This document shows, piece after piece, positions 42,610-51,370 of a DNA stretch of 64,000 nucleotides. The position numbers and the translations under genes are program-made. Under the pieces are notes generated by a model. That model did no database searches and had not been told where the DNA came from. It was given only the letters and a program-made list of their open reading frames with translations. Within the stretch, counting starts at the first letter, position 1, and each line of letters starts with the position of its first letter. The stretch spans positions 18,019 to 82,018 of the forward strand of contig JAVXQD010000005.1 of assembly GCA_036644375.1 (NCBI GenBank). The letters run 5' to 3'. Source of the DNA: CALWZE01 sp036644375. GTDB taxonomy: Bacteria; Bacillota; Clostridia; Oscillospirales; Ruminococcaceae.

Positions 42610-43338
42610 TTATGCTCCGAGCACAACAGCAGTTATATTGTCGTAGCCTCCGGCCTCCACCGCGACCTTCACCATCTTGTCGGCGACGCGATAAAAGTCA
42701 TATTCGTTCACTATCTCAAGCAGACGCTGCTCGCTGACCATGTTTGATAAACCGTCAGAGCACAGCAGCAGTGTGTCGCCCTTTGAGAATTTGTGCTCAT
42801 CATAGTCAATCTGCGTATCCGTGTCAACTCCGAGAGCGCTTGTTATTATATTTTTATTCGGGTGCGTGCTCGCCTGAGCCGCAGTGATTTTTCCGCTGTC
42901 GAGCAGCTCTTGAACAATGGAGTGGTCCTTGGTCAGCTGTTTGATATATGCCTTTTGTATCAGATATGCGCGGCTGTCTCCCGCATGAGCTATCTGGACG
43001 AGATTGTCACGGACAATGGCAAGCACAACCGTTGTGCCCATGGTGACAGCTTTGCCTCCATCATGGCTGAATGTATAGATATATCTGTTGCAGCGTTTTA
43101 CGCAGTCAAGTATAAATTCCCTGACTGACTCCGGCGTCAAAAGATCGACGACATGCTTTTGTATCTCTTTTTGCAGGTATTCACCGGACATTCTGCTTGC
43201 TTTGCCGCCGTCGGTCACCCCGCCCATTCCGTCGCAAAGCACTATCCAGTATGTGTCATCGCTCAGTCGTCCCGCGCGATAAAAATCTTGATTTTCGGTG
43301 TGCTTACACCCCAAATCTGTGCATGCGGCTATCTTCAA
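42610..43338 (-). CDS. prpC: PP2C-family Ser/Thr phosphatase
   Basis: A 242-aa metal-dependent phosphatase that removes phosphate from substrates of the adjacent PASTA kinase. Motifs: DLGCKHTENQD, VLCDGMGG with metal-binding aspartate, AHAGDSRAYL, TKDHS, and CSDGLSN. TTG at 43338 is the likely start because GGGAGGA lies six bases before it and the family begins close to this point; the longer frame to 43407 adds an untypical leader and overlaps rlmN. The gene order PP2C-kinase-rsgA is conserved in Firmicutes. Confidence 0.93.
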   Translation of the reverse strand: MKIAACTDLGCKHTENQDFYRAGRLSDDTYWIVLCDGMGGVTDGGKASRMSGEYLQKEIQKHVVDLLTPESVREFILDCVKRCNRYIYTFSHDGGKAVTMGTTVVLAIVRDNLVQIAHAGDSRAYLIQKAYIKQLTKDHSIVQELLDSGKITAAQASTHPNKNIITSALGVDTDTQIDYDEHKFSKGDTLLLCSDGLSNMVSEQRLLEIVNEYDFYRVADKMVKVAVEAGGYDNITAVVLGA

Positions 43339-43372
43339 AACCGTTCCTCCCACGCTGTAAATATATTTATGT

Positions 43373-44422
43373 TTATTGCGAATCCCGCTCATTTTCAGCT
43401 GCTGCATCGCGTCTCAGCTGTCCGCATGCTGCGCTGATATCCGCTCCGAGCGTCCGGCGCACCGTCGCGTTGACTCCGAGGGAAATCAGCTTTTGTCTGA
43501 ATTCCTCCGCGCTCTCACGCGTTGCGTGAAAGCCCGTGTCACGAACCGGATTTATCGGTATCAGGTTGACATGCGCTCCCATTCCCCTTATCAGGTGAGC
43601 GAGATTATTCGCGTCATCCGCACTGTTATTCTGTCCGTCGATAACCGCATATTCAAAGGAGATTCGCCTCTTTGTAATGTCGTAATATCTCTTGCAGGCT
43701 GCTATCAGCTGCTCTATATTATATGCGCCGTTTATCGGCATCGTCTTATTTCGCTGATTGTTTGTCGGGGCATGAAGTGAAATAGACAAAGTCAGCTGCC
43801 TTCTCTGCTCTGCCAGCTCGTCAATCCGCGGAACTATCCCGCAGCTTGAAAGGGTAATCGCCCTGCCTGCAAGGTTACAGCCCCGCGCATCCGTGACAAT
43901 ATCGCAAAATTTTGTGACATTGTCAAAATTGTCAAGCGGCTCACCGATTCCCATGAGAACAACGCTGTCCACACGCTCGCCAAGCAGCTCAGCCACCCTG
44001 TAAACCTGCAATAAAATCTCGCTTGCGGCAAGATTTCGGACAAGTCCGTTTTGTGTTGAGGCGCAAAATCTGCATCCCATACGGCACCCCACCTGAGAGG
44101 ATACGCAGACCGAAATACCGTGATGATATCGCATCGCAACCGTTTCGATGCAGTTGCCGTCCTCGAGCACAAAAAGATATTTTACCGTTCCGTCGCTCGA
44201 ATGCTGTTCGCGCTCAACACCGATATTCATGATATGGCAGCTGATTTCGAGCTTTTCGCGCAGGGTCTTAGACAAATTGCTCATAGCTTCAAAGCTCTTT
44301 GCCCTGTCTTCGTGCAGCCATTTGAAAATCTGAGCCGCGCGAAACCCCTGCTCGCCTATTGCTTTTAAAAAATCACATAACTCGTCAAAGCTAAGCGACA
44401 ATATATCAACGCTATCATTCAT
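43373..44422 (-). CDS. rlmN: Dual-specificity RNA methyltransferase RlmN
   Basis: A 349-aa radical-SAM enzyme that methylates C2 of A2503 in 23S rRNA and A37 in some tRNAs. The radical-SAM cluster motif CRMGCRFC is present, the catalytic residues are in GIGEPLDN, the N-terminal accessory domain has GFRAAQIFKWLH, and the second catalytic cysteine is near the C-terminus in SAACGQLR. ATG at 44422 is one base after the rsmB stop; TTG at 44440 would overlap. Length is typical. Confidence 0.95.
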   Translation of the reverse strand: MNDSVDILSLSFDELCDFLKAIGEQGFRAAQIFKWLHEDRAKSFEAMSNLSKTLREKLEISCHIMNIGVEREQHSSDGTVKYLFVLEDGNCIETVAMRYHHGISVCVSSQVGCRMGCRFCASTQNGLVRNLAASEILLQVYRVAELLGERVDSVVLMGIGEPLDNFDNVTKFCDIVTDARGCNLAGRAITLSSCGIVPRIDELAEQRRQLTLSISLHAPTNNQRNKTMPINGAYNIEQLIAACKRYYDITKRRISFEYAVIDGQNNSADDANNLAHLIRGMGAHVNLIPINPVRDTGFHATRESAEEFRQKLISLGVNATVRRTLGADISAACGQLRRDAAAENERDSQ

Positions 44423-44423
44423 T

Positions 44424-45731
44424 TTAGCACATTCTTTCAAAAGTTGCTATAAAAAAGCCCTCTGAATTGTCATTTTCGGGGATAAATTTAATGCACTTAT
44501 CCGCCGACACAGGGATATTCTCGGCAAAAGTTGGGATATTTAAGCAAAAATTACTGTTCGAGCTCAAAAATTTCCCGACTATATCCTCGTTCTCGCGGAA
44601 GTCGAGCGTACAGGTCGAGTAGATTAGCTTTCCTTTGACCTTGAGCTGCGCCGCACCGTTTTGGAGAATCGAGCTTTGGAGCGAAAACAGCTGATTGTCA
44701 TTTTGCGGCACCTTTGTCCTTAGCTCGGGCTTTGAGCTTATCTCCCCGTAGCCGCTGCATGGCACATCGCAGAGCACCCTGTCAAAAAACTGCCCCGCGC
44801 TGTATGCGGACGCATCGCCGAGTATCGGCTCAACAATTGTGATTTCCTCTGCCTTTGCCTGCTTTTCTATCAGCGTCAAGCGGCTCTCATAACAGTCGAG
44901 CGCCGTGATTTTTCCCTCATTGTTCATCTCCTGCGCTGCCGTGAGCGTTTTTCCGCCCGGAGCGGCGCACATGTCGAGCACAGTCATTCCGCTTTTCGCG
45001 TCAAGTGCGAGCGCAGAGCACTGCGCGGCAAGACTCTGCACTCTCATGCGCCCGTCACGCAGTGCGGAGCTTTTGAGATAGTTTCCGCTTTTTATTATCA
45101 GCGCGTTTTTTATATCACTTGATATCTCGGTCTCGACGCCCTCTGAGGCAAGCTCAGACACAAGCTCGGAGACCGTCGTTTTGAGCGAATTTACACGCAC
45201 CGCGGTTTTGGGTCGTTCGAGCATTGCGCCCATTATTTCCTCCGCAGTGTCGCCGTATTGACTGCACAGCAGCTGCACTAAACCGCCGCAGAGCGAATAT
45301 TTTAAGGACAGCCGCTTGACGTCGTCCCGAATTCTGTCAAAATCAGACATATCAAAGACAGCCGCCTTGCGCAGAACCGCATTGACAAGGGACGCCGCCG
45401 AGGTCTTTTTCATCACCTTGCAGAGCTTTGCGCTCTCGTTGACAGCGGCGGACACCGGAACCGAGTCCATGAAAATGCACTGGTACAGACCGCTTCGCAT
45501 AATCGCCCGTATCTCGGGGTCGAGCTTTGCAACCCCGCCCTTGAGATATTTGCCGAGAATGTAATCGAGAGTTGTCTGTCTCTCGAGAGTACCGTAAAAC
45601 AGCGCGGCGGCAAACTGAATGTCGCGCCTGTCAAGCACCGTGTCGGATGTGTTTTTTTTAAATGTCAGGTTAGAGTATGCCCCGCGGTCAACCTCCAAAA
45701 GGCAGCGAACCGCAAGCTTACGTGCGCTCAA
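44424..45731 (-). CDS. rsmB: 16S rRNA (cytosine-967-C5)-methyltransferase
   Basis: A 435-aa protein with an N-terminal NusB-like RNA-binding domain (ARKLAVRCLLEVDRGAYSN) and a C-terminal SAM methyltransferase domain: MCAAPGGKT for SAM, DVPCSGYGE with the catalytic cysteine, and YSTCTLDFRENE with the second cysteine. TTG at 45731 overlaps the stop of the peptidase gene by four bases (TTGA), with GGAGA upstream, so translation is coupled. Typical length. Confidence 0.94.
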   Translation of the reverse strand: MSARKLAVRCLLEVDRGAYSNLTFKKNTSDTVLDRRDIQFAAALFYGTLERQTTLDYILGKYLKGGVAKLDPEIRAIMRSGLYQCIFMDSVPVSAAVNESAKLCKVMKKTSAASLVNAVLRKAAVFDMSDFDRIRDDVKRLSLKYSLCGGLVQLLCSQYGDTAEEIMGAMLERPKTAVRVNSLKTTVSELVSELASEGVETEISSDIKNALIIKSGNYLKSSALRDGRMRVQSLAAQCSALALDAKSGMTVLDMCAAPGGKTLTAAQEMNNEGKITALDCYESRLTLIEKQAKAEEITIVEPILGDASAYSAGQFFDRVLCDVPCSGYGEISSKPELRTKVPQNDNQLFSLQSSILQNGAAQLKVKGKLIYSTCTLDFRENEDIVGKFLSSNSNFCLNIPTFAENIPVSADKCIKFIPENDNSEGFFIATFERMC

Positions 45732-46429
45732 TCATCTCTCCGTCTGCCGAAAATCAGCACAAGGCGAAGCAGGCTTGCAACCGAGACGGCAAGCGCCGCC
45801 ACATAGGTCATCGCCGCCGCGCTGAGCACTTTTTTTGCTCCGCTCAGCTCGTCCGCATTCATAAGTCCGCTTGTGTCCAGCGCGGTCATCGCCCTTGCAC
45901 TTGCGTTGAACTCAACGGGAAGCGTGACAAGCTGGAACAAAACCGACAGACTGAACAGAATAATTCCGATAAATACAAGCGGGCGAAAACTGAGAAAATA
46001 GCCGAGAAGAATCGCCGGCCATGACAGATTTGCCCCGATATTGCATACGGGCACAAGAGCCATGCGCAGCTTTATCGGCGCATATTCCTCGGCATATTGG
46101 CAGGCATGACCCGCCTCGTGCGCCGCGACTCCCGCGGCCGCAATCGAGCTGCTCGCAAAGGTCGAGTCGGAGAGGCGGATGACATCGTCCTTGGGGTCAT
46201 AGTGGTCGGTCAGCTCACCCGCAATTCTCTCGATTCTCACGTGCTGAAGTCCGTTTGCATCTAAAACACGGCGCGCCGCCTGTGCGCCCGTGAGATTTGA
46301 TCTCGTGCCGAACTGATTAAATTTGTTGAACGTGGATTTTACCTTTGCCTGTGCAAACATCGCGACTGCAAATGCAGGCAAAACAAGAACAAGATACCAG
46401 ATATCAATGCCCATAAAGCTTCTGTACAT
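45728..46429 (-). CDS. YugP-like membrane zinc metallopeptidase
   Basis: A 233-aa membrane-bound protease of the YugP/neutral zinc metallopeptidase 2 family. A transmembrane helix at about 9-28 and three later hydrophobic stretches flank the zinc motif HEAGHACQYAE (HExxH). Its physiological substrate is unknown. A GGAGG site lies in the end of fmt, and the gap is three bases. The gene is regularly found between fmt and rsmB in Clostridia. Confidence 0.9.
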   Translation of the reverse strand: MYRSFMGIDIWYLVLVLPAFAVAMFAQAKVKSTFNKFNQFGTRSNLTGAQAARRVLDANGLQHVRIERIAGELTDHYDPKDDVIRLSDSTFASSSIAAAGVAAHEAGHACQYAEEYAPIKLRMALVPVCNIGANLSWPAILLGYFLSFRPLVFIGIILFSLSVLFQLVTLPVEFNASARAMTALDTSGLMNADELSGAKKVLSAAAMTYVAALAVSVASLLRLVLIFGRRRDD

Positions 46430-46432
46430 AAT

Positions 46433-47353
46433 TTAAACCTCCATGAGAATGTCGTTTATTTTCGCTCGTATACCGAGCGACCAATCCCTGCCGCTCATCT
46501 GTCGGCTGCCCTCCGGCTTGACCTCGCACAGCTCAACCGAACCGCACTTTGCAGCGACGATAAGAGGGTCAAGAGACAAAATCTCGCCGCAGCTTCCCTC
46601 AAGCTCACAATATCTCGCCTTCAACAGCTTTATCTTTTTGCCGCCGAAACTGAAATATGCGTTCGGCCAAACACAGAGCGCGCGCGTCCTGTTAAATATC
46701 GACTTTGCGTCCTCACTCCACGAAAATTCACCGCTCTCCTTTGTAAAGGGAGGGGCAAAGCTCACTCCGTAGTCCTCCTGCTTTTTGCGCGTCACAATGC
46801 CTTTTTCGATATCCGACAATGTACTGCACAAAAGCGCCGCGCCCGCCTGACCGAGCCTTTGAAACATCGTGACGGCGTCGTCCGCATCGGTGATATCGAC
46901 CTCGGACACCGCTATGATATCCCCTGTGTCCATACCCTCGTCCATGTACATAGCCGTAACTCCGGTCTTTTCGTCCCCGTTCAGCAGCGCGTACTGAATC
47001 GGAGCCGCGCCGCGATATTTCGGCAGTAGGGACGCGTGGATATTCACGCAGCCGAATTTGGGAATTTCAAGTATTTCCTTGGGTAAAATTCTGCCGTATG
47101 CCACGACCGCAATCAAATCGGGATTTATTTCCCGAATGAGCCGCGCCGCGCTTTCGTCGCGCAGCTTTGTCGGCTGATACACCGGAATTCCAAGCCTTTG
47201 AGCGCTGATTTTTGTCTGCGGGGCAGTCATAACCGCCCTTCGCCCCACCGGCTTGTCCGGCTGGCAAAAAACCCCGCAGATCTCGTGGTATTTCGCTGCC
47301 TCGCACAGCACAGTTGCGGCTATGTCCGGTGTTCCCATAAATAAAATTCTCAT
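46433..47353 (-). CDS. fmt: Methionyl-tRNA formyltransferase
   Basis: A 306-aa enzyme that formylates initiator Met-tRNA using 10-formyl-THF. Motifs: LFMGTPDIAATVL at the N-terminus, the catalytic NIHASLLPKYRGAAPI, and a C-terminal OB-like tRNA-binding domain. The peptide deformylase gene lies just upstream (11-base gap), and the pair acts at start and end of the formyl cycle. Typical length. Confidence 0.96.
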   Translation of the reverse strand: MRILFMGTPDIAATVLCEAAKYHEICGVFCQPDKPVGRRAVMTAPQTKISAQRLGIPVYQPTKLRDESAARLIREINPDLIAVVAYGRILPKEILEIPKFGCVNIHASLLPKYRGAAPIQYALLNGDEKTGVTAMYMDEGMDTGDIIAVSEVDITDADDAVTMFQRLGQAGAALLCSTLSDIEKGIVTRKKQEDYGVSFAPPFTKESGEFSWSEDAKSIFNRTRALCVWPNAYFSFGGKKIKLLKARYCELEGSCGEILSLDPLIVAAKCGSVELCEVKPEGSRQMSGRDWSLGIRAKINDILMEV

Positions 47354-47363
47354 AATTTTTTGG

Positions 47364-47864
47364 CTATTCCTCGTCCTCTTCGCTCAGAATCTCGTCAAGC
47401 TCATCGTCAGAATATACCCTCTCTGCAATATCAATAAACAGTTTTCCGTCAAGGTGATCAATCTCGTGGCAGGCTGCGCGGGCGGCCATATCAAGGCATT
47501 CAAGCTCAAACTGCTTGCCGTCCCTGTCCTGTGCCCTCACAACCACGCGCACCGGGCGCATTACCCTGCCGTGCTCGTTCGGGCAGGAGAGGCAGCCCTC
47601 ATACATGCCGACCTCCTCCTCACTGCGCTCGATAATCTCCGGATTGATAAGCTCGACTATGTCCTCACCGCGCACTATAACGACAGCGCGGCGCAAAATT
47701 CCGACCTGCGGAGCAGCGAGCCCAAGCCCGTTTGCGGCAACCATCGTCTCCGCAAGATCGGTCATAAGCTCGTGTGTCCTCTGCTTAAAATCGGTTACCG
47801 GGCGGCAGTGCTTGCGAAGCGTCTCGTCGCCGTTTAAAAGTATAGTTCTCAGTCCCATATTCAT
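47364..47864 (-). CDS. def: Peptide deformylase
   Basis: A 166-aa iron/zinc hydrolase that removes the formyl group from nascent proteins. All three motifs are visible: GLGLAAPQVG, EGCLSCP (metal cysteine) and HEIDHLDG (metal histidines, catalytic glutamate). An acidic C-terminal tail (EILSEEDEE) follows. ATG at 47864 or 47858 could be used; GAGG lies upstream of both. Confidence 0.96.
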   Translation of the reverse strand: MNMGLRTILLNGDETLRKHCRPVTDFKQRTHELMTDLAETMVAANGLGLAAPQVGILRRAVVIVRGEDIVELINPEIIERSEEEVGMYEGCLSCPNEHGRVMRPVRVVVRAQDRDGKQFELECLDMAARAACHEIDHLDGKLFIDIAERVYSDDELDEILSEEDEE

Positions 47865-47873
47865 TATACCTCG

Positions 47874-50126
47874 TCAGCCGTCAAGTTCATTATTGAAATC
47901 GACGAATATTTTAGCTTTATTATTGTATGCGGTCCTGTTCCATATAACGATACATTCGCGCAAAAAGTCACGAAATTGTCTGTCTCCCCGACATTTCAGC
48001 ACAATCCTGTAGCGGAAGATATCATTTACATACGCGACCCTCATCGGAGACGGTCCCAAAACCCTTATCGGTATTGTGCTGTAGCGCTCGGCTTGGACGC
48101 GTTCGACAATTTTCGCAAATTCCAGCGCAGCTTCACCCGCGTCACCGTCGTTCGAGGATATCACCCCGATGCTGCACAGTGTACAGAACGGGGGATAGAG
48201 GTGCAGCTTGCGCGACACTATCTCATTGGTGTAAAAGCTCTCGTAATCCTGTTTTGCGGCAAGCTTGATTATTGAGTTTTCGGGGTCGACGGTCTGAATA
48301 ATCGCCTCGCCGACCTTGTCTCCCCGCCCGCTCCTGCCGACGACCTGTGTGAGCATTGAAAATGTGCGTTCATTTGCCTTGAAGCTCGGCATCAGCATAA
48401 GCTGGTCAATGCTCAGCACCCCGACAAGCGTCACATTTTTGAAATCAAGCCCCTTCGCAATCATCTGAGTGCCGATTATTATATCATACTCGCCATTTTG
48501 AAATTCCGAGAGATGCTTTTCGAGTGAATTCTTTTTTTGAACCGCGTCAAAGTCAAGCCTGAGGATGCGGGCGTCCGGGAAGAGGGATTCAAGCTCCTCC
48601 TCGATTTTCTGCGTGCCGATTCCCGCATGTTTGATTTTTCCGCCGCACTCGCCGCATTCCTCCGCAATCGGATAGGTTTTTCGGCAATAGTGGCACACGT
48701 AGCAGCCCCTGTTTTTATGAATTACAAGCGGCGTGTCGCAGCTCTCGCATTTGATAATTTTTTTGCACTTACAGCACATGGATATCGTGCGATATCCGCG
48801 CCGATTCAGCAGCAGAATACACTGCTCGCGCCTCTTTATCCGCTCGTCTATCTCGTCCTTGAGATACTGGCTTATATGATGGCTGTTTCCCGCCAAAAGC
48901 TCCTCACGCATATCGACCACACGCACCTTCGGAAGCGGCATGTTGCCGAATCGCTCGGACAGCGACACCAGATTGTACACTCCTGTTTTCGCATAATAAT
49001 AGCTCTCGACAGAAGGCGTCGCGGACGAGAGAAGCAGCTTTGCGGAATTTTCCTTTGCGCGGAACCGTGCGACGGCGCATGCGTCAAATCGCGGATTTTG
49101 CTCGGACACAAAGGTCTGCTCCTGCTCCTCGTCGATTATTATAATACCGAGCCTGCGAATCGGGGCAAAGACCGCCGAGCGTGTGCCGACGATTACATCG
49201 TACCGCCCGCTTTTGATGTTCTCCCACTGAATCTGGCGCTCACTGTCGGACAGAGAGCTGTGAATAATGCCGACGCGTGTTCCGAACAGCTCTTTGAGCC
49301 TGTATATCATCTGGGTCGCAAGCGCAATTTCCGGAACGAGCACAAGTGCTCCCCTGCCCTTGCCGACCGCAGTTTCAATCAATTTAATGTATATATGCGT
49401 CTTTCCGCTTGAGGTCACTCCGTATAAAAGCGTCACATCGGGTTTTGTCGGATCGGAAAAGTTTTTTTCAATATCGTTAAGCGCCGTTGTCTGCGCCGTT
49501 GTCAGGTCGGGTATTTCCTTTTTTTCGCCTAAAAACAGCCTGTATGTCTCGTCCTCTTTGGTCTGATCGGTCTTGTCTACAATTCCCTTTTCGGCAAGCC
49601 GCTCTACCACACCTCTTGTGCAGCCCGTGCGCTCGGATATCTGCACGGCGGTCAGCGGATTGTTTTTAATTAAATCGCATACCGAACGCTGTTTTTCGCT
49701 CAGACGCTCCGGTACACTTTTTTCTGTGTAGCTGTACACCGTCTCGATGTGTCCCGCCGACTGCTTTTCGAGCGAAGCCCTTTCGCTGTCGGGCACAAGA
49801 CGGCTGTTTTTCGGCAAAACCGCTTTCACCGCATCGTAATAGGTGCAAAAAGCAGTCTCGTGCAAAAGCAAAATGAGCCTCACAAGCTCTTTGTCAATAA
49901 GCGGCTCTGTTCTTTCGATGTCCGTTACGCTTTTGAGCTTGTCGTCCGGCACAGCCTCGCACAGCTCCAGCACAATTCCCATACGCGGCGCCCCGTTTCC
50001 GAACGGAACCAGTACCCTCGCACCTACTTTTGCGTACTGCTCGAGGTCGGGCGGGACGCTGTAGGTGTACAGCCTGTCAAATTTAAAGGCGGCGTTGTCC
50101 ACCGCAACCTTTACTCCGGCACACAT
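47874..50126 (-). CDS. priA: Primosomal replication restart helicase PriA
   Basis: A 750-aa superfamily-2 helicase that restarts stalled forks. It has an N-terminal DNA-binding domain, Walker A GVTSSGKT, a Walker B-like box reading DEEQEQ rather than the common DEEH, two zinc-binding Cys clusters (CCKCKKIIKCESC, CYVCHYC, CGECGG) and helicase motifs TQMIAKGLDF and QVVGRSGRG. ATG at 50126 is chosen for the strong GAGGGGGTGG site; ATG at 50168 has a weaker one. The coaBC gene that usually lies between rpoZ and priA is absent. Confidence 0.95.
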   Translation of the reverse strand: MCAGVKVAVDNAAFKFDRLYTYSVPPDLEQYAKVGARVLVPFGNGAPRMGIVLELCEAVPDDKLKSVTDIERTEPLIDKELVRLILLLHETAFCTYYDAVKAVLPKNSRLVPDSERASLEKQSAGHIETVYSYTEKSVPERLSEKQRSVCDLIKNNPLTAVQISERTGCTRGVVERLAEKGIVDKTDQTKEDETYRLFLGEKKEIPDLTTAQTTALNDIEKNFSDPTKPDVTLLYGVTSSGKTHIYIKLIETAVGKGRGALVLVPEIALATQMIYRLKELFGTRVGIIHSSLSDSERQIQWENIKSGRYDVIVGTRSAVFAPIRRLGIIIIDEEQEQTFVSEQNPRFDACAVARFRAKENSAKLLLSSATPSVESYYYAKTGVYNLVSLSERFGNMPLPKVRVVDMREELLAGNSHHISQYLKDEIDERIKRREQCILLLNRRGYRTISMCCKCKKIIKCESCDTPLVIHKNRGCYVCHYCRKTYPIAEECGECGGKIKHAGIGTQKIEEELESLFPDARILRLDFDAVQKKNSLEKHLSEFQNGEYDIIIGTQMIAKGLDFKNVTLVGVLSIDQLMLMPSFKANERTFSMLTQVVGRSGRGDKVGEAIIQTVDPENSIIKLAAKQDYESFYTNEIVSRKLHLYPPFCTLCSIGVISSNDGDAGEAALEFAKIVERVQAERYSTIPIRVLGPSPMRVAYVNDIFRYRIVLKCRGDRQFRDFLRECIVIWNRTAYNNKAKIFVDFNNELDG

Positions 50127-50198
50127 AAACGCCACCCCCTCAGCCATTAGTTTTACCGTATCATCCATCCTCTGAATAACCGCGAATCAAACACCGCC

Positions 50199-50220
50199 CA
50201 TAGGTTAAGCTCAACCTATG
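50199..50220. repeat. Perfect inverted repeat in the rpoZ-priA gap
   Basis: CATAGGTT (50199-50206) and AACCTATG (50213-50220) form an 8-bp stem with a six-base loop. There is no T-tract, so it is more likely an mRNA-processing or regulatory hairpin than a terminator. It lies where coaBC is found in many relatives. Confidence 0.5.
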
Positions 50221-50294
50221 ACACGGTATTGTGTGCGTTTCATCAAAAGCCTGTATGTCCCGACGGGCCTCTGCCGTGAATAAAGATTATTTGC

Positions 50295-50507
50295 TCAATA
50301 ATTATCCTCTTTTATCTCGTGCTCGACAATTCTGTATTTATGAGCGCCAAACTCGGTGATAGCCGTTGTGACCGACTTTTCGTCGAGCATGACCTTGTCC
50401 TCAAGCGCCTGTGCCGAGATGTCTCTCGCGCGCTTTGCAATTGTGACAACAAGGCTGTATGGACTGCTGCATTCCGTGAGAAGCTGGGCAATTTCGGGTT
50501 TTAACAT
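50295..50507 (-). CDS. rpoZ: RNA polymerase omega subunit
   Basis: A 70-aa protein with SPYSLVVTIAKRARDIS, the omega motif that contacts the beta-prime subunit, and an acidic tail. It assists RNA polymerase assembly. ATG overlaps the gmk stop by seven bases (ATGTTAA), with AGGAG upstream. Typical size and neighbour (gmk-rpoZ order is conserved). Confidence 0.93.
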   Translation of the reverse strand: MLKPEIAQLLTECSSPYSLVVTIAKRARDISAQALEDKVMLDEKSVTTAITEFGAHKYRIVEHEIKEDNY

Positions 50508-51100
50508 TTTCCTTTTATCTCCTTAGGTAATTCGTCTTTTTTCTGCCACTCGTCTATTATATTCGAAAGCTGCTGAGCACAATCCACCGCAACTATATTT
50601 TTGATCGATGCATCGTAAAAATGAAGCTCTTCAAGCTCCTTTGCCGCTATTTCGATTCGGCTCTCTATCTCCTCGTCCGTTTCGGTGCCGCGCCCCTTAA
50701 GGCGTTCGCGCAGCGCGTCAATAGACGGCGGGACTATGAATACGCACAGTGAATCGGGATATCGTATTTTGACGTTTCGCGCTCCCTTTACCTCTATTAT
50801 CAAAACCACTATATTGTCTCCGACAAGCTTTTGTTCAAGCTCGTCAAGCGGAGTTCCATAATAGTTTCCTGCGTATTTTGTATATTCGAGCATTCTGTTT
50901 GCCTCGACGCGGCGCATAAAGTCCTTTTCCGTGACAAAATAGTAATGCACGCCGTTAACTTCGTTGACACGCGGCTTGCGCGTAGTGCATGAGGTGCTCA
51001 GCATAACATCATCTCTCAGTGCCATCAGGTGCTTGACGACCGTGTCCTTTCCGCAGCCCGACGGGCCTGAGACAACAATCAGTTTTCTCTCATCAATCAT
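50501..51100 (-). CDS. gmk: Guanylate kinase
   Basis: A 199-aa enzyme phosphorylating GMP to GDP. P-loop GPSGCGKDTV (aspartate where serine or glycine is usual after GK), GMP-binding STSCTTRKPRVNEVNGVHYYF, EYTKYAGNYYGTP, and LIIEVKGARNV. The start at 51100 overlaps the end of remA by eight bases; a longer frame to 51178 runs through remA coding sequence in another frame and is rejected. Cotranscribed with remA and rpoZ. Confidence 0.95.
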   Translation of the reverse strand: MIDERKLIVVSGPSGCGKDTVVKHLMALRDDVMLSTSCTTRKPRVNEVNGVHYYFVTEKDFMRRVEANRMLEYTKYAGNYYGTPLDELEQKLVGDNIVVLIIEVKGARNVKIRYPDSLCVFIVPPSIDALRERLKGRGTETDEEIESRIEIAAKELEELHFYDASIKNIVAVDCAQQLSNIIDEWQKKDELPKEIKGKC

Positions 51101-51356
51101 CCTCGGCAGCCTCGTTCGTCTCATCATCGCCGAGCCTGTTTGCAACAGTTTCGGGCTGAACCGCCGAGAGAACCACATGGTCGGAGTCCGTCACGATAAC
51201 AGCGCGCGTGCGTCTGCCATAAGTCGCGTCAATCAGCGCACCTTTTTCGCGCGCGTCCTGAATAATTCTCTTTATCGGCGCACTTTCCGGGCTCACTATA
51301 GCTATGATTCTGTTTGCCGAAACCATATTTCCGAAACCGATGTTAATTAGCTTCAT
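51093..51356 (-). CDS. remA: RemA/DUF370 family DNA-binding regulator
   Basis: An 87-aa protein with the RemA signature: KLINIGFGNMVSANRIIAIV, PIKRIIQDAREKGALIDATYGRRTRAVI and DSDHVVLSA. In B. subtilis RemA is a ring-forming activator of biofilm matrix and osmoprotection genes. AAAGGA precedes the ATG. The order yicC-remA-gmk-rpoZ is conserved. Confidence 0.94.
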   Translation of the reverse strand: MKLINIGFGNMVSANRIIAIVSPESAPIKRIIQDAREKGALIDATYGRRTRAVIVTDSDHVVLSAVQPETVANRLGDDETNEAAEDD

Positions 51357-51370
51357 ACACTGTTTTCCTT

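Noticed and set aside
48537..49412. 291-codon plus-strand open frame inside priA
   Set aside because: Antisense to conserved PriA helicase motifs, no recognisable domain.
51101..51178. N-terminal extension of guanylate kinase
   Set aside because: Lies within the remA coding sequence in another frame; family start is at 51100.
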